A stretch of DNA of 64,000 bases from positions 186,001 to 250,000 of the forward strand of contig NZ_BARG01000024.1 in the NCBI RefSeq assembly GCF_000376565.1, written 5' to 3'. A program made the translations under genes and the position numbers. The notes below the pieces were generated by a model that worked only from the letters and a program-made list of their open reading frames with translations, had not been told where the DNA came from and searched no databases. Source of the stretch: Streptomyces hokutonensis. GTDB taxonomy: Bacteria > Actinomycetota > Actinomycetes > Streptomycetales > Streptomycetaceae. Shown here one piece after another: positions 17,433-25,110 of this stretch; the stretch's first letter is position 1, and every line of letters begins with the position of its first letter.

Positions 17433-18557
17433 CTACCGTTTCCAGACGGGACTTGAGGTCAGCCGTTCGGCGCCGTCCGGGGTGATGAGCACCGCCTCCC
17501 GGCGCAGGACGGCGCCCACGCCACGCCGCCAGACGTAGGCGGTCACGGCCAGGGCCATGCCGGGTTCGAGCCGTTCCTCGGCCGCGGTGGCCGGCAGCCC
17601 GGAGGTGACGACGGGCGGGTCGAAACCCAGGCCGAGGCCTCGGGCGACGGGCATCGGGGGCAGCGGCTCGCCGGCCGTGTCGTACGCGGCGAGCAGATCA
17701 CCGGCCGGTGCGCCCGGCCGGCAGGCGGCGAACAGCAGCTCCCACAGGCCGGCGGATCGCCGGTACAGGTCACGGACGGCGGCCGGATCACCGCCCTCGA
17801 CCGGCCAGGTCCGTCCGACCTCACCGATGTAGCCGCCCGCGACCACGCCCGCGGTCAGGGCGACGAGGTCGCCGGGGCCCACCCGGCTGTCCGTGTCCAC
17901 CCGCCGCCACGGGTGGTCCCGGGACGTCACCCACGCCACCTCCTGGGTCGCCGGTGTGGTCACGCCACCGGCCGCCGCGGCCTCCAGCAGTACGCCCGAC
18001 AGGTGCCGTTCGCTGACGCTCGGCCGCAACTCGCCGACCGCCGCCGCCAGGCTCGCCTCGGCCACGCCGATGGCCTGCCGGAGGGCCGACACCTCCTCGG
18101 CCGTCTTGACCCGCCGGGCCGCGCGCATGGCCGGTTCGCCGTCGACCAGCTCGGCGAACGGGAAGGCCAGGGGCAGGAGTTGGGCGAAGGTCGGCGAGAT
18201 GGTGTCCGTGCCCACCCGGCGGGCGGTGGCCGCTCCCTCGATGTCCCGGATCACCGTCACCCAGTTCATCGGGTTCCAGGTCAGGCCGTACAGCTGCTCG
18301 TGCGGGATGTCGTCGGGGATGCCCTCGTCCCAGGTGCTGAGCATGTGGATGGCACCGGTGGCGCGGACCACCACGGCGGCGGGCGCGAACGGATGGGTGC
18401 CCGCGGTCCACAGTCCGCGGGCCCCGGTGACGTAGCGGACGTTGGCGCTCCGCCCGAGGACGAGGACGTCGAGGTCGTGGGCTTCCATGTGTGCCAGCGC
18501 ACGCTTCCGCCGCCCACTGCGGAGAGCGCGGTCGTCCGGCAGGACCTCAGTCGCCAT
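17433..18557 (-). CDS. M24-fold protein with degraded metal site
   Basis: A 374-residue pita-bread (M24/creatinase) fold protein. The N-terminal domain has VLVLGRSANVRYVTGARGLW. In the C-terminal domain the metal ligands are mostly replaced: first Asp by Thr (LVALTAGVVAGGY), second Asp by Glu (YIGEVGRTW), the His by Arg (VARGLGLG), one Glu by Thr (MALAVTAYVW); only the last Glu (RREAVLI) remains. Such a site should not hold two metals. Creatinase has this fold without metal, so it may be a metal-independent hydrolase or a partner of the intact neighbour, whose gene overlaps it by 11 bases. Confidence 0.85.
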   Translation of the reverse strand: MATEVLPDDRALRSGRRKRALAHMEAHDLDVLVLGRSANVRYVTGARGLWTAGTHPFAPAAVVVRATGAIHMLSTWDEGIPDDIPHEQLYGLTWNPMNWVTVIRDIEGAATARRVGTDTISPTFAQLLPLAFPFAELVDGEPAMRAARRVKTAEEVSALRQAIGVAEASLAAAVGELRPSVSERHLSGVLLEAAAAGGVTTPATQEVAWVTSRDHPWRRVDTDSRVGPGDLVALTAGVVAGGYIGEVGRTWPVEGGDPAAVRDLYRRSAGLWELLFAACRPGAPAGDLLAAYDTAGEPLPPMPVARGLGLGFDPPVVTSGLPATAAEERLEPGMALAVTAYVWRRGVGAVLRREAVLITPDGAERLTSSPVWKR

Positions 18558-19758
18558 AAGGGGCGTAGGAGTAGTCGGTCAGGGCTGTCCAGCCCTCTTC
18601 CTCGATCACCAGGACCTCCTCGCTGCGGTAGCCGCCGGTGCCGTCCTCCCAGACCACGGGTTCCAGGACGAGCACCATGCCGGCTTCGAGCACCAGCTGC
18701 GCGTCGAACTCCTCGCCCAGGTCGGTGCCGACGAAGGGCATCTCGGCGGGGTCGGTGCCCATGCCGTGGCCCAGGTAGAAGTGGGGGAGCCAGGGCTTCG
18801 AGCCGCCGTTCGCGGCGACGGCTGCCCGGGTCAGGTCGGCGGCGGTGGCCCCTGCCCGCAGTACGTCTTTCACCGCACTGTGGATGTCCCACCACTTCGC
18901 GAACTGCTCTCGCTGGCGCGGGTCCGGGTCCTGTCCGACGATCCAGGTGCGGCCGAAGTCCGAGCAGTATCCGGCGTAGTTGATGCTCACGTCGGTCCAC
19001 AGGACGTCGCCCCGGGCCAGTTCCCGCTCCGTCGTCAGGAGGGGGAGGGCGAGGTCGCCGTGGGTGGTCCACACCCCGGCCTCCCGGGAGGCCGGCATCA
19101 CCTGCCAGATGGGGTCGAGCACATTGGCCAGGGCGCCGTGTTCGTGGGCCCGGCGCACGAACGCCGCCGACAGGTCGATCTGCCGCATCCCCGGTGCGAG
19201 TGCGCCCTCGACGTCGGCCATGGCCCGCTCGGTGATCCGTAAAGCCGTGCGGATGCAGGCCAGTTCGTCGGGCGTCTTGATCACCTTGGCCGCGGTAAGG
19301 ACCAGCGCGGCGTCGCCGGGAGGCCCGCCCGGGAACAGCGCCTTCTGTGCTCTGCGCATCGCCCCGGTCACCTCGTCGACGGCGACCCGCGCCCCGCCGG
19401 GCACGAGGTCGGCCACCACGGCGGCGAAGTTCCGTACCCCTTCGTCGAATTCGAGGTAGACCGGGGGATGGACGTGGTCGGCGGGCAGCGGGGACCGTGC
19501 CGAGGTCCCTTCGCGGAACGGCATGAACAGATGGGGCCACGGATCGTCCGTCACGACCACCGCCACGGGACGGTCGACGTGGGCGAGACCGGAGTCGCCG
19601 AGCGGCCAGCTCGCTCCGGTCGCGTAGGTCACCGCGTTGTTGCCGAGCAGGATCAGGGCGTCAACGCCCTGTCCCGCCATGGCGGTTCGCAGTCGTGCGC
19701 CGCGTTCGCGGTTCATGCGGGGCAGGTCGGGTTCGGCCGGGATGTCGATGACGGTCAT
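18547..19758 (-). CDS. M24-family metallohydrolase (Xaa-Pro peptidase-like)
   Basis: A 403-residue protein with the creatinase N-terminal domain (VDALILLGNNAVTYATGASW) and an M24 catalytic domain in which all five ligands are seen: two Asp in LWTDVSINYAGYCSDFGRTW, His in YLGHGMG, Glu in MVLVLEP and Glu in YRSEEVLV. The second His common in prolidases is absent, so the substrate may not be a peptide; the DMSP lyase DddP and creatinase are non-peptidase members. A TTA leucine codon lies at 19240-19242. It is translated just ahead of the degenerate paralogue. Confidence 0.88.
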   Translation of the reverse strand: MTVIDIPAEPDLPRMNRERGARLRTAMAGQGVDALILLGNNAVTYATGASWPLGDSGLAHVDRPVAVVVTDDPWPHLFMPFREGTSARSPLPADHVHPPVYLEFDEGVRNFAAVVADLVPGGARVAVDEVTGAMRRAQKALFPGGPPGDAALVLTAAKVIKTPDELACIRTALRITERAMADVEGALAPGMRQIDLSAAFVRRAHEHGALANVLDPIWQVMPASREAGVWTTHGDLALPLLTTERELARGDVLWTDVSINYAGYCSDFGRTWIVGQDPDPRQREQFAKWWDIHSAVKDVLRAGATAADLTRAAVAANGGSKPWLPHFYLGHGMGTDPAEMPFVGTDLGEEFDAQLVLEAGMVLVLEPVVWEDGTGGYRSEEVLVIEEEGWTALTDYSYAPYGD

Positions 19759-19819
19759 TCCCGTCTCCTCTCACGAGGTCATGGAGCTTCGCCGTCGGTT
19801 GTCGTGGTCCCGGCCGGTG

Positions 19820-20986
19820 CTACAGGCCGAGGTACTCCTTGACGTTGCCGCTGACCACGCGGGCGGCCTTCTCGGGCCCGACGGCGTCCACGACCAGGGC
19901 GATCGACTTCTCCGAGTAGCCGAACGTGCTCTCGTTGTGCGGGTAGTCGGCGGACCACATCACCCGGTCCACCCCGATGCGGTCGACCAGTTCAAGACCG
20001 AGCGGGTCGACCATGAAGGACGCGTACATGTGGTGGTCCCAGTAGTGCTGGACGTCGTGCTCGACGGGCCGGTCCAGCATGTGCCGGTAGGAGGCGAGGA
20101 GGTGTTCGGCGTCCTGGAGCGCGGAGGGAACCCAGTTCACGCCCCCTTCGAACCAGCCGACGCGCAGCCCCGGATGACGGTCGAGGATGCCGCCGAGCAC
20201 GTACCTCCCGAACATCTCCCGGTACGGCGCCACGTTGGCCACCATTCCGACGGCGATGGCGTTGACCTCGCACGGGGCCTTGAGGCCGGTCTCGCCGATG
20301 TGGTGCGAGACCGGGAGCCCCACCTCCTCGATCACGTCCCAGACCGGGATCATCGCGGCGCCGGAGTAGTCGATGGGGTTGCCCGCGTCGTCCTGTCCGG
20401 GGTTCAGCGGCATGAGGAAAGTCCTCAGCCCCAGGCCCTTCATCTCCTCCAGGGTCCTGCGAGTCCCTTCCGCGTCCCACCAGTTGATGAGTCCGACGCC
20501 GTGGAAGCGGCCGTTCGAGCGCTCCTGGAGTTCCGCGATGTACTCGTTGTAGATGCGGAAGCAGAGCTCGCGGACCTCCTTGTCGGGGTAGTGGAACAGG
20601 GCCAACAGGGCGTTGGGAAACGCCAGTTCCTTCGTGATGCCGTCCGAGCCGAGTTCCTGGATACGTCCTTCGAGGTTGTCGCTGCCGGCGCCGGTCAGGG
20701 GGTCGTACTGCATGAGCACATGGCTGAACTCGCCCGGCAGGAAAGACTTGCCGCCCATTCCCAGCTCGTAGGCGCCGTCCTCGTACCACACCCGCGGCGC
20801 CTGGTTCCTGAGCCGCTCGGGGAAGCGGTCGTAGAAGATGTCGTCCGCGAGGGAGATGTGGTTGTCGGCGGAGAACACCTCGGTGCCCGGCGGAAGGCCA
20901 AGGGAGGAGCCGTCGGAGTGGCCGTGCCGTTCCTTGGGCGGGCCGAAGCCCTCGGGGGGATACAGGGTGGATGGCTGGCTGGACAT
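19820..20986 (-). CDS. Amidohydrolase-2 family hydrolase/decarboxylase
   Basis: A 388-residue TIM-barrel amidohydrolase of the ACMSD-like group. It starts the barrel with FSADNHISL (Asp-x-His), has conserved His residues in LPVSHHIGETG and ends with MWSADYPHNESTF, where the Asp binds metal. Members remove carboxyl groups or hydrolyse rings and esters. ATG 20986 is chosen over 20989 because GGAGG then sits six bases upstream. It belongs to the long minus-strand catabolic run between an SDR and the M24 pair. Confidence 0.87.
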   Translation of the reverse strand: MSSQPSTLYPPEGFGPPKERHGHSDGSSLGLPPGTEVFSADNHISLADDIFYDRFPERLRNQAPRVWYEDGAYELGMGGKSFLPGEFSHVLMQYDPLTGAGSDNLEGRIQELGSDGITKELAFPNALLALFHYPDKEVRELCFRIYNEYIAELQERSNGRFHGVGLINWWDAEGTRRTLEEMKGLGLRTFLMPLNPGQDDAGNPIDYSGAAMIPVWDVIEEVGLPVSHHIGETGLKAPCEVNAIAVGMVANVAPYREMFGRYVLGGILDRHPGLRVGWFEGGVNWVPSALQDAEHLLASYRHMLDRPVEHDVQHYWDHHMYASFMVDPLGLELVDRIGVDRVMWSADYPHNESTFGYSEKSIALVVDAVGPEKAARVVSGNVKEYLGL

Positions 20987-21065
20987 CATTGTCCTCCAAG
21001 GGGAGCCGCGGGTTTCACGTCCGTGCGTGGTGCGTCTGCTCCTGCCGGGCGGGGGAGTGGGCGGG

Positions 21066-21866
21066 TCAGGCCCGCAGGGGCTTCGGGCCCGCGGTCATCC
21101 CGCCGTCGATCGTCAATACAGTTCCGGTGATGTGCAGCGACCGGTCGCCGGCCAGGTAGGCGACGGCTTCCGCGACGTCCCTGGGGGTGCCCTGCCGCTT
21201 CAGCGGCTGGACGGCCGCCATGTGGGCGCGGATGCGTCGGGTGGTTTCCTCGGCGTCCCCCTCCTGCGCGGCCGCCGTCGCCGAGGCCAGCAGCTGCGTC
21301 GGGATGCCGCCCGGCGCCACGCAGTTGACGCGGATTCCGTACTCGGCGAGATCGACGGCGACGCCTTTGGTGAAGTGGATGACCGCGGCCTTCGAGGAGC
21401 GGTAGGTCGGCACGCTCGCGCCGGCCTGGATCCCGCCCACGGAACTGACGTTGACGATGGATCCGCCGCCGTTCGCCGCCATGTGCCGGGCCGCCGCCTG
21501 GGTACCGACCATCACGCCGAGCAGGTTGACCGAGAGGACGCGCTGGAAATCGCTGAAGTCCTCGTCGAGGAAGCGCTGGTGCATGGCGCCCGACACGCCC
21601 GCGTTGTTGACCATGAGATGCAGTCCGCCGAACTCCGCCACCGCGAAGCCGACGAGCGACCGGACCTGCTCGGCGTCCGCGACGTCCGTCCGCCGGAAAC
21701 GCACGTCCGGGCCGTAGTCGGTCGCCAGGGACTCGCCGGTGTCCCGGTCGAGATCGGCGACGACGACCCGGGCACCGTCCTCGAGAAGCCTCTCGACGGT
21801 CGCGCGCCCCAGGCCCGCCGCACCGCCGGTGACCACGGCGACCTTCTCCGACAGTTCCTTGTCCAT
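21066..21866 (-). CDS. Short-chain dehydrogenase/reductase
   Basis: A 266-residue classical SDR. It has the dinucleotide motif TGGAAGLG, the NNAG motif, the catalytic Ser in NVSSVGG and the YxxxK motif with Tyr155 (TYRSSK), and ends VLTIDGGM. The Asp after the second strand (VADLDRD) suggests NAD rather than NADP. ATG 21866 is preceded by GGGAG eight bases away. It directly follows the P450 gene and probably oxidises the alcohol the P450 introduces. Confidence 0.9.
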   Translation of the reverse strand: MDKELSEKVAVVTGGAAGLGRATVERLLEDGARVVVADLDRDTGESLATDYGPDVRFRRTDVADAEQVRSLVGFAVAEFGGLHLMVNNAGVSGAMHQRFLDEDFSDFQRVLSVNLLGVMVGTQAAARHMAANGGGSIVNVSSVGGIQAGASVPTYRSSKAAVIHFTKGVAVDLAEYGIRVNCVAPGGIPTQLLASATAAAQEGDAEETTRRIRAHMAAVQPLKRQGTPRDVAEAVAYLAGDRSLHITGTVLTIDGGMTAGPKPLRA

Positions 21867-21871
21867 CGCGG

Positions 21872-23119
21872 TCACTCCCATGTGACGGGGAGCGAGTAGA
21901 CCCCGTAGGCCAGCCGGTCGTGCTTGAACTCGATCCGGTCCAGCGGCTCGGCCAGGCGCAGGGTGGGGATCCGGCGGAAGAGCGTGCCGTAGACCACCTG
22001 GAGCTCCACGCGGGCGAGTTGCTGGCCCACGCACTGGTGGATGCCGAAGCCGAACGCGTTGTGGTGACGGGCGTTCTCCCGGCGCAGGTCCAGCAGGTCG
22101 GGATCGGGGAAGACGTGCGCGTCCCGGTTGGCGCTGAAGAGTTCCACGACGATGCCCTCGCCGGCGCGGATCACCTCACCGCCGATCTCGATGTCCTCCG
22201 TGGCGATCCGCCGCTGGCCGCCGTGGATGATGCCCAGGTAGCGCAGCAGTTCCTCGACCGCGCCCGCGACGACCTTCGGGTCGTCGGCGTCACGCAGGAC
22301 CGCGAGTTGGTCGGGGTGCTCCAGCAGCGCGACGACGGCGAGGCCGATCATGTTGGCGCTGGTCTCGTGGCCCGCGATGAGCAGTCCCGTGCCCATCATG
22401 GCCGCCTCGGACACGCTGATGTCGCCGGCGGTGACGAGCGCCGCGATCTCGGACAGCGCGTCGTCCGCGGGTTCGGCGGCCTTCTTCTCGACGAGCCGCA
22501 CCAGGTAGTCGTTGAGTGCCCCGAAGGTCCGCATGCTCTCCTCGGCGGACACGTCGTGGGCGATACCGCGTGCCGCGTTCTCCTGGAAGAAGTCGTGGTC
22601 CTCGTACGGCACGCCCAGCAGTTCGCTGATCATCAGGGTCGGTAAGGGCAGCGCCAGCGCCTCGACGAGGTCGGCGGGCCTCGGTCCGGCGAGCATCGTG
22701 TCGATCAGATCGTCGGTGATCTTCTGGATGGTGGGGCGCAGCGCCTCCACCCGCTTGAAGGTGAACGGCCGGGTCATGATCCGGCGGAACCCGGTGTGCT
22801 CGGGGGCGTCCGAGTTGAAGACCGACCGGGGGCGGTACGCCACCGCCGCCGCCATGCCCTCGTGCCAGTGCGGGAAACCGGGCAGCCGTTCGTCGACGCT
22901 GACACGGGGGTCGCCGAGCAGAGCGCGCTGCTCGGCGTGGCCGGTGACGATCCAGGGAGTGCTGCCGTCCCAGATCCGCACCCTGGCGAGGGGCTTCTGG
23001 GCGGTCAACTCCCGCAGGGCCGGGGGCGGATCGAACGGGCAGCCCTCCGCCCGGGGCATCGGCCACTCGGGGACCTCGGCGGGGCTGCCGGTTGCGGCGC
23101 TCGTCGGTGCGTCGGACAT
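21872..23119 (-). CDS. Cytochrome P450
   Basis: A 415-residue bacterial class I P450. The I-helix has AGHETSANMIG with the Thr of the proton-delivery groove, the K-helix has EELLR (ExxR), and the heme loop is FGFGIHQCVG with Cys363 as iron ligand. ATG 23119 has GAGGAC five bases upstream. A TTA leucine codon at 22643-22645 may make translation bldA-dependent. A ferredoxin gene directly upstream should be the electron donor. The hydroxylated substrate is probably the compound degraded by this cluster. Confidence 0.93.
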   Translation of the reverse strand: MSDAPTSAATGSPAEVPEWPMPRAEGCPFDPPPALRELTAQKPLARVRIWDGSTPWIVTGHAEQRALLGDPRVSVDERLPGFPHWHEGMAAAVAYRPRSVFNSDAPEHTGFRRIMTRPFTFKRVEALRPTIQKITDDLIDTMLAGPRPADLVEALALPLPTLMISELLGVPYEDHDFFQENAARGIAHDVSAEESMRTFGALNDYLVRLVEKKAAEPADDALSEIAALVTAGDISVSEAAMMGTGLLIAGHETSANMIGLAVVALLEHPDQLAVLRDADDPKVVAGAVEELLRYLGIIHGGQRRIATEDIEIGGEVIRAGEGIVVELFSANRDAHVFPDPDLLDLRRENARHHNAFGFGIHQCVGQQLARVELQVVYGTLFRRIPTLRLAEPLDRIEFKHDRLAYGVYSLPVTWE

Positions 23120-23147
23120 GTCCGTCCTCAAGGTGTCGTCCGGAGTG

Positions 23148-23342
23148 TCATGGCGCGATGTGGATCGCCAGCGCGGGACAGACGGCGGCCGCGTCACGGG
23201 CGTCGTCGGCCAGTTCGGCGGGCGGGTCGTCGGTCAGCAGGACGACGACGCCGTCCTCGTCACGCTGGTCGAACACGTCGGGCGCGGTGGCCGTGCACTG
23301 GCCGGCCGCAACGCATTTGTCCTGCTCGACGGTTATTTTCAC
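23148..23342 (-). CDS. 3Fe-4S ferredoxin for the adjacent P450
   Basis: A 64-residue ferredoxin with the three-Cys pattern C-x5-C (KCVAAGQC) and AVCPALAI; the fourth Cys of 4Fe-4S proteins is absent, as in P450-associated [3Fe-4S] ferredoxins. GTG 23342 has GGGAG six bases upstream. Its position 28 bases before the P450 start on the same strand makes it the likely electron carrier. No ferredoxin reductase gene is in the window, so a general one would be needed. Confidence 0.9.
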   Translation of the reverse strand: MKITVEQDKCVAAGQCTATAPDVFDQRDEDGVVVLLTDDPPAELADDARDAAAVCPALAIHIAP

Positions 23343-23433
23343 GGGCTGCTCCCTCATTGGCGTCGGGGCAAGGCGGCACCCTTGTGGGCTCCGTCGACCG
23401 CGCCTCCGAGTGAACTCCCGCCGCATTCGTAAG

Positions 23434-23449
23434 TCAATCGGCTGATTCA
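23434..23449. promoter_or_regulatory. Inverted repeat before the ferredoxin-P450 operon
   Basis: TCAATC-GGCT-GATTCA matches at five of six paired positions and sits in a locally AT-rich patch 92 bases before the ferredoxin start. It differs from the 24206 site, so it may be a promoter or a second regulator's site. Confidence 0.4.
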
Positions 23450-23492
23450 AAATTTACCGAGACGGGTGGAGGGGGCTGTAGTTGACGATCAG

Positions 23493-24143
23493 TCAGGAAC
23501 TCTCGGTCACGGGCGCCGTCCACAGTCCGACGATCGCGTCGACCAGCCCGTCCGCGGCATCGTGCCAACTGGCTCTCGGCGTAGGCGTGTTGAGGGCGAG
23601 AGCGCGCTCACGCTCGGCGCACGTGTAGAGGATCACGTTGCGGGTCATGGAGGTTCGTTCCGCGCGCACCTCGGCCGGCAGGTCGGGCAGGCACCGGTGC
23701 AGGTCGTCGAGGATCTGCCGCCACACGGGCAGGTCCAGGGTCTCGGCGACCAGGATCTCGTGCAGCGCGGGGTCGGCCATCACCTGGGCGCAGAACCGCG
23801 CGTACCACGTGGGGTTGCCCGACTCCGCCAGGTACTCGGGGGTCGGCCGCACCAGGCACGCCACCCAGTCCCGCAGGTCGGTGGAGTCACCGGTCTCGGC
23901 CAGCAGACGCCGGCTCACGCGCTCGATCCGCTCGGCGTGATGGCGGGCGATCGCGCGCACCAGATCCGTCTTGGTGCCGAAGTGGTAGCCGACCACGGCG
24001 GTGTTGCCCTGCCCCGCCGCCTCGCTGATCTGCCGGTTCGACACGGCGTACACACCACGCTCGGCGAACAGCCGCTCCGCCGTGCTCCGGATGAGCTCCC
24101 GGGTCACTCTGACCTGTTCGGCCCGGACACTCCTACCCGTCAT
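23493..24143 (-). CDS. TetR-family regulator, paralogue 1
   Basis: A 216-residue repressor. The N-terminal helix-turn-helix covers about 10-60 (STAERLFAERGVYAVSNRQI, then VGYHFGTKTDLVRAI). The rest is a ligand domain with LRDWVACLVRP and WYARFCAQVMADP, closely similar along its length to the divergent protein at 24294-24959. It lies upstream of the ferredoxin-P450 operon in the same direction with a 150-base gap. ATG 24143 is preferred; a GTG nine bases earlier is possible. Confidence 0.9.
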   Translation of the reverse strand: MTGRSVRAEQVRVTRELIRSTAERLFAERGVYAVSNRQISEAAGQGNTAVVGYHFGTKTDLVRAIARHHAERIERVSRRLLAETGDSTDLRDWVACLVRPTPEYLAESGNPTWYARFCAQVMADPALHEILVAETLDLPVWRQILDDLHRCLPDLPAEVRAERTSMTRNVILYTCAERERALALNTPTPRASWHDAADGLVDAIVGLWTAPVTESS

Positions 24144-24205
24144 GTCCACCACGGTACCGGGGCCGTGCCCGGCCGGTCGCTCCCACCTGCCCCTGGACGG
24201 AAATC

Positions 24206-24223
24206 AACGAAGTGACCTACGTT
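24206..24223. promoter_or_regulatory. TetR operator candidate between the divergent TetR genes
   Basis: AACGAAG-TGAC-CTACGTT is an 18-bp site with half sites AACGnAG and CTnCGTT, six of seven positions paired. It lies in the 150-base gap between the two TetR genes, where either or both proteins could repress both promoters. Confidence 0.6.
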
Positions 24224-24293
24224 CTAGGCGCGTCGGACCAACGGGACAAGTCGTCGCGGGGCGGCGCCATGTCCCGGAACGGCGGTGGTGACG

Positions 24294-24959
24294 ATGGCCG
24301 ACAGTACGCGGCGGGACGAACAGGTCAGGGCGACACGGAAAGCGCTCCTGGACACGGCGGAGCGCCTGTTCGCCGAGCACGGGGTGCACGCGATGTCCAA
24401 CCGCCGGATCAGCGAGGCGGCGGGGCAGGGCAACAACACCGCGGTCGGCTACCACTTCGGCACCAAGACGGACCTGGTGCGGGCCATCGTCCGAAGACAC
24501 GCGGAGGAGATCGAGAACATTCGCGTGGCCATGCTGGCCGACATCGGGGACTCCACCGACCTGCGGGACTGGGTGGACTGTTCGGTGCGCCCGGTCACCC
24601 GGCACCTGGCGGCACTCGGGCGTCCGAGCTGGTACGCCCGGTTCATCGCGCAGGTCTCGGCGGATCCCGCCCTCTACGCGATCACGGAGGAGGAGTTCTT
24701 CGGAGCCTCCCCGTCGCTGCGGAAACTGGAGGACGGTCTCACCCGCTGCGTGCCCGTCCTGCCCGCAGGGGTGCACACCGATCGCGCCGTGATGACCCGG
24801 CACTTGATCGTGCAGATGTCCGTCGAGAGGGAACGGGCCCTCGCCGACGACACCCCCACCACCCGGTCGACCTGGCACGACACCGCCGACGGTCTTGTCG
24901 ACGCGATCGTCGCGCTGTGGCAGGCGCCGGTGACCGCCGGGACGCCGACGCCGAAGTGA
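24294..24959 (+). CDS. TetR-family regulator, paralogue 2
   Basis: A 221-residue TetR protein strongly resembling the divergent neighbour: TAERLFAEHGVHAMSNRRIS, YHFGTKTDLVRAI, DIGDSTDLRDWVD and WYARFIAQVSADP all have direct counterparts. The pair probably arose by duplication, and may respond to different intermediates of one pathway. The next gene is the flavoprotein dehydrogenase, 151 bases downstream. ATG 24294 was chosen; GTG codons at 24285 and 24288 are alternatives. Confidence 0.9.
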   Translation: MADSTRRDEQVRATRKALLDTAERLFAEHGVHAMSNRRISEAAGQGNNTAVGYHFGTKTDLVRAIVRRHAEEIENIRVAMLADIGDSTDLRDWVDCSVRPVTRHLAALGRPSWYARFIAQVSADPALYAITEEEFFGASPSLRKLEDGLTRCVPVLPAGVHTDRAVMTRHLIVQMSVERERALADDTPTTRSTWHDTADGLVDAIVALWQAPVTAGTPTPK

Positions 24960-25110
24960 CCGCGGTCCGGGCGTAGTTGGGGGCGACGGGGTGTTGTTCC
25001 ACTCACCGGGAGTACGAACGCCGGACCCGGTCCCCGAACCTACGGTGTGGCTCACCTGTCGGCACCCCGGTCAGGGGCTGCCGCGCCGGATCGCGGAGGG
25101 AGACAGTCCG

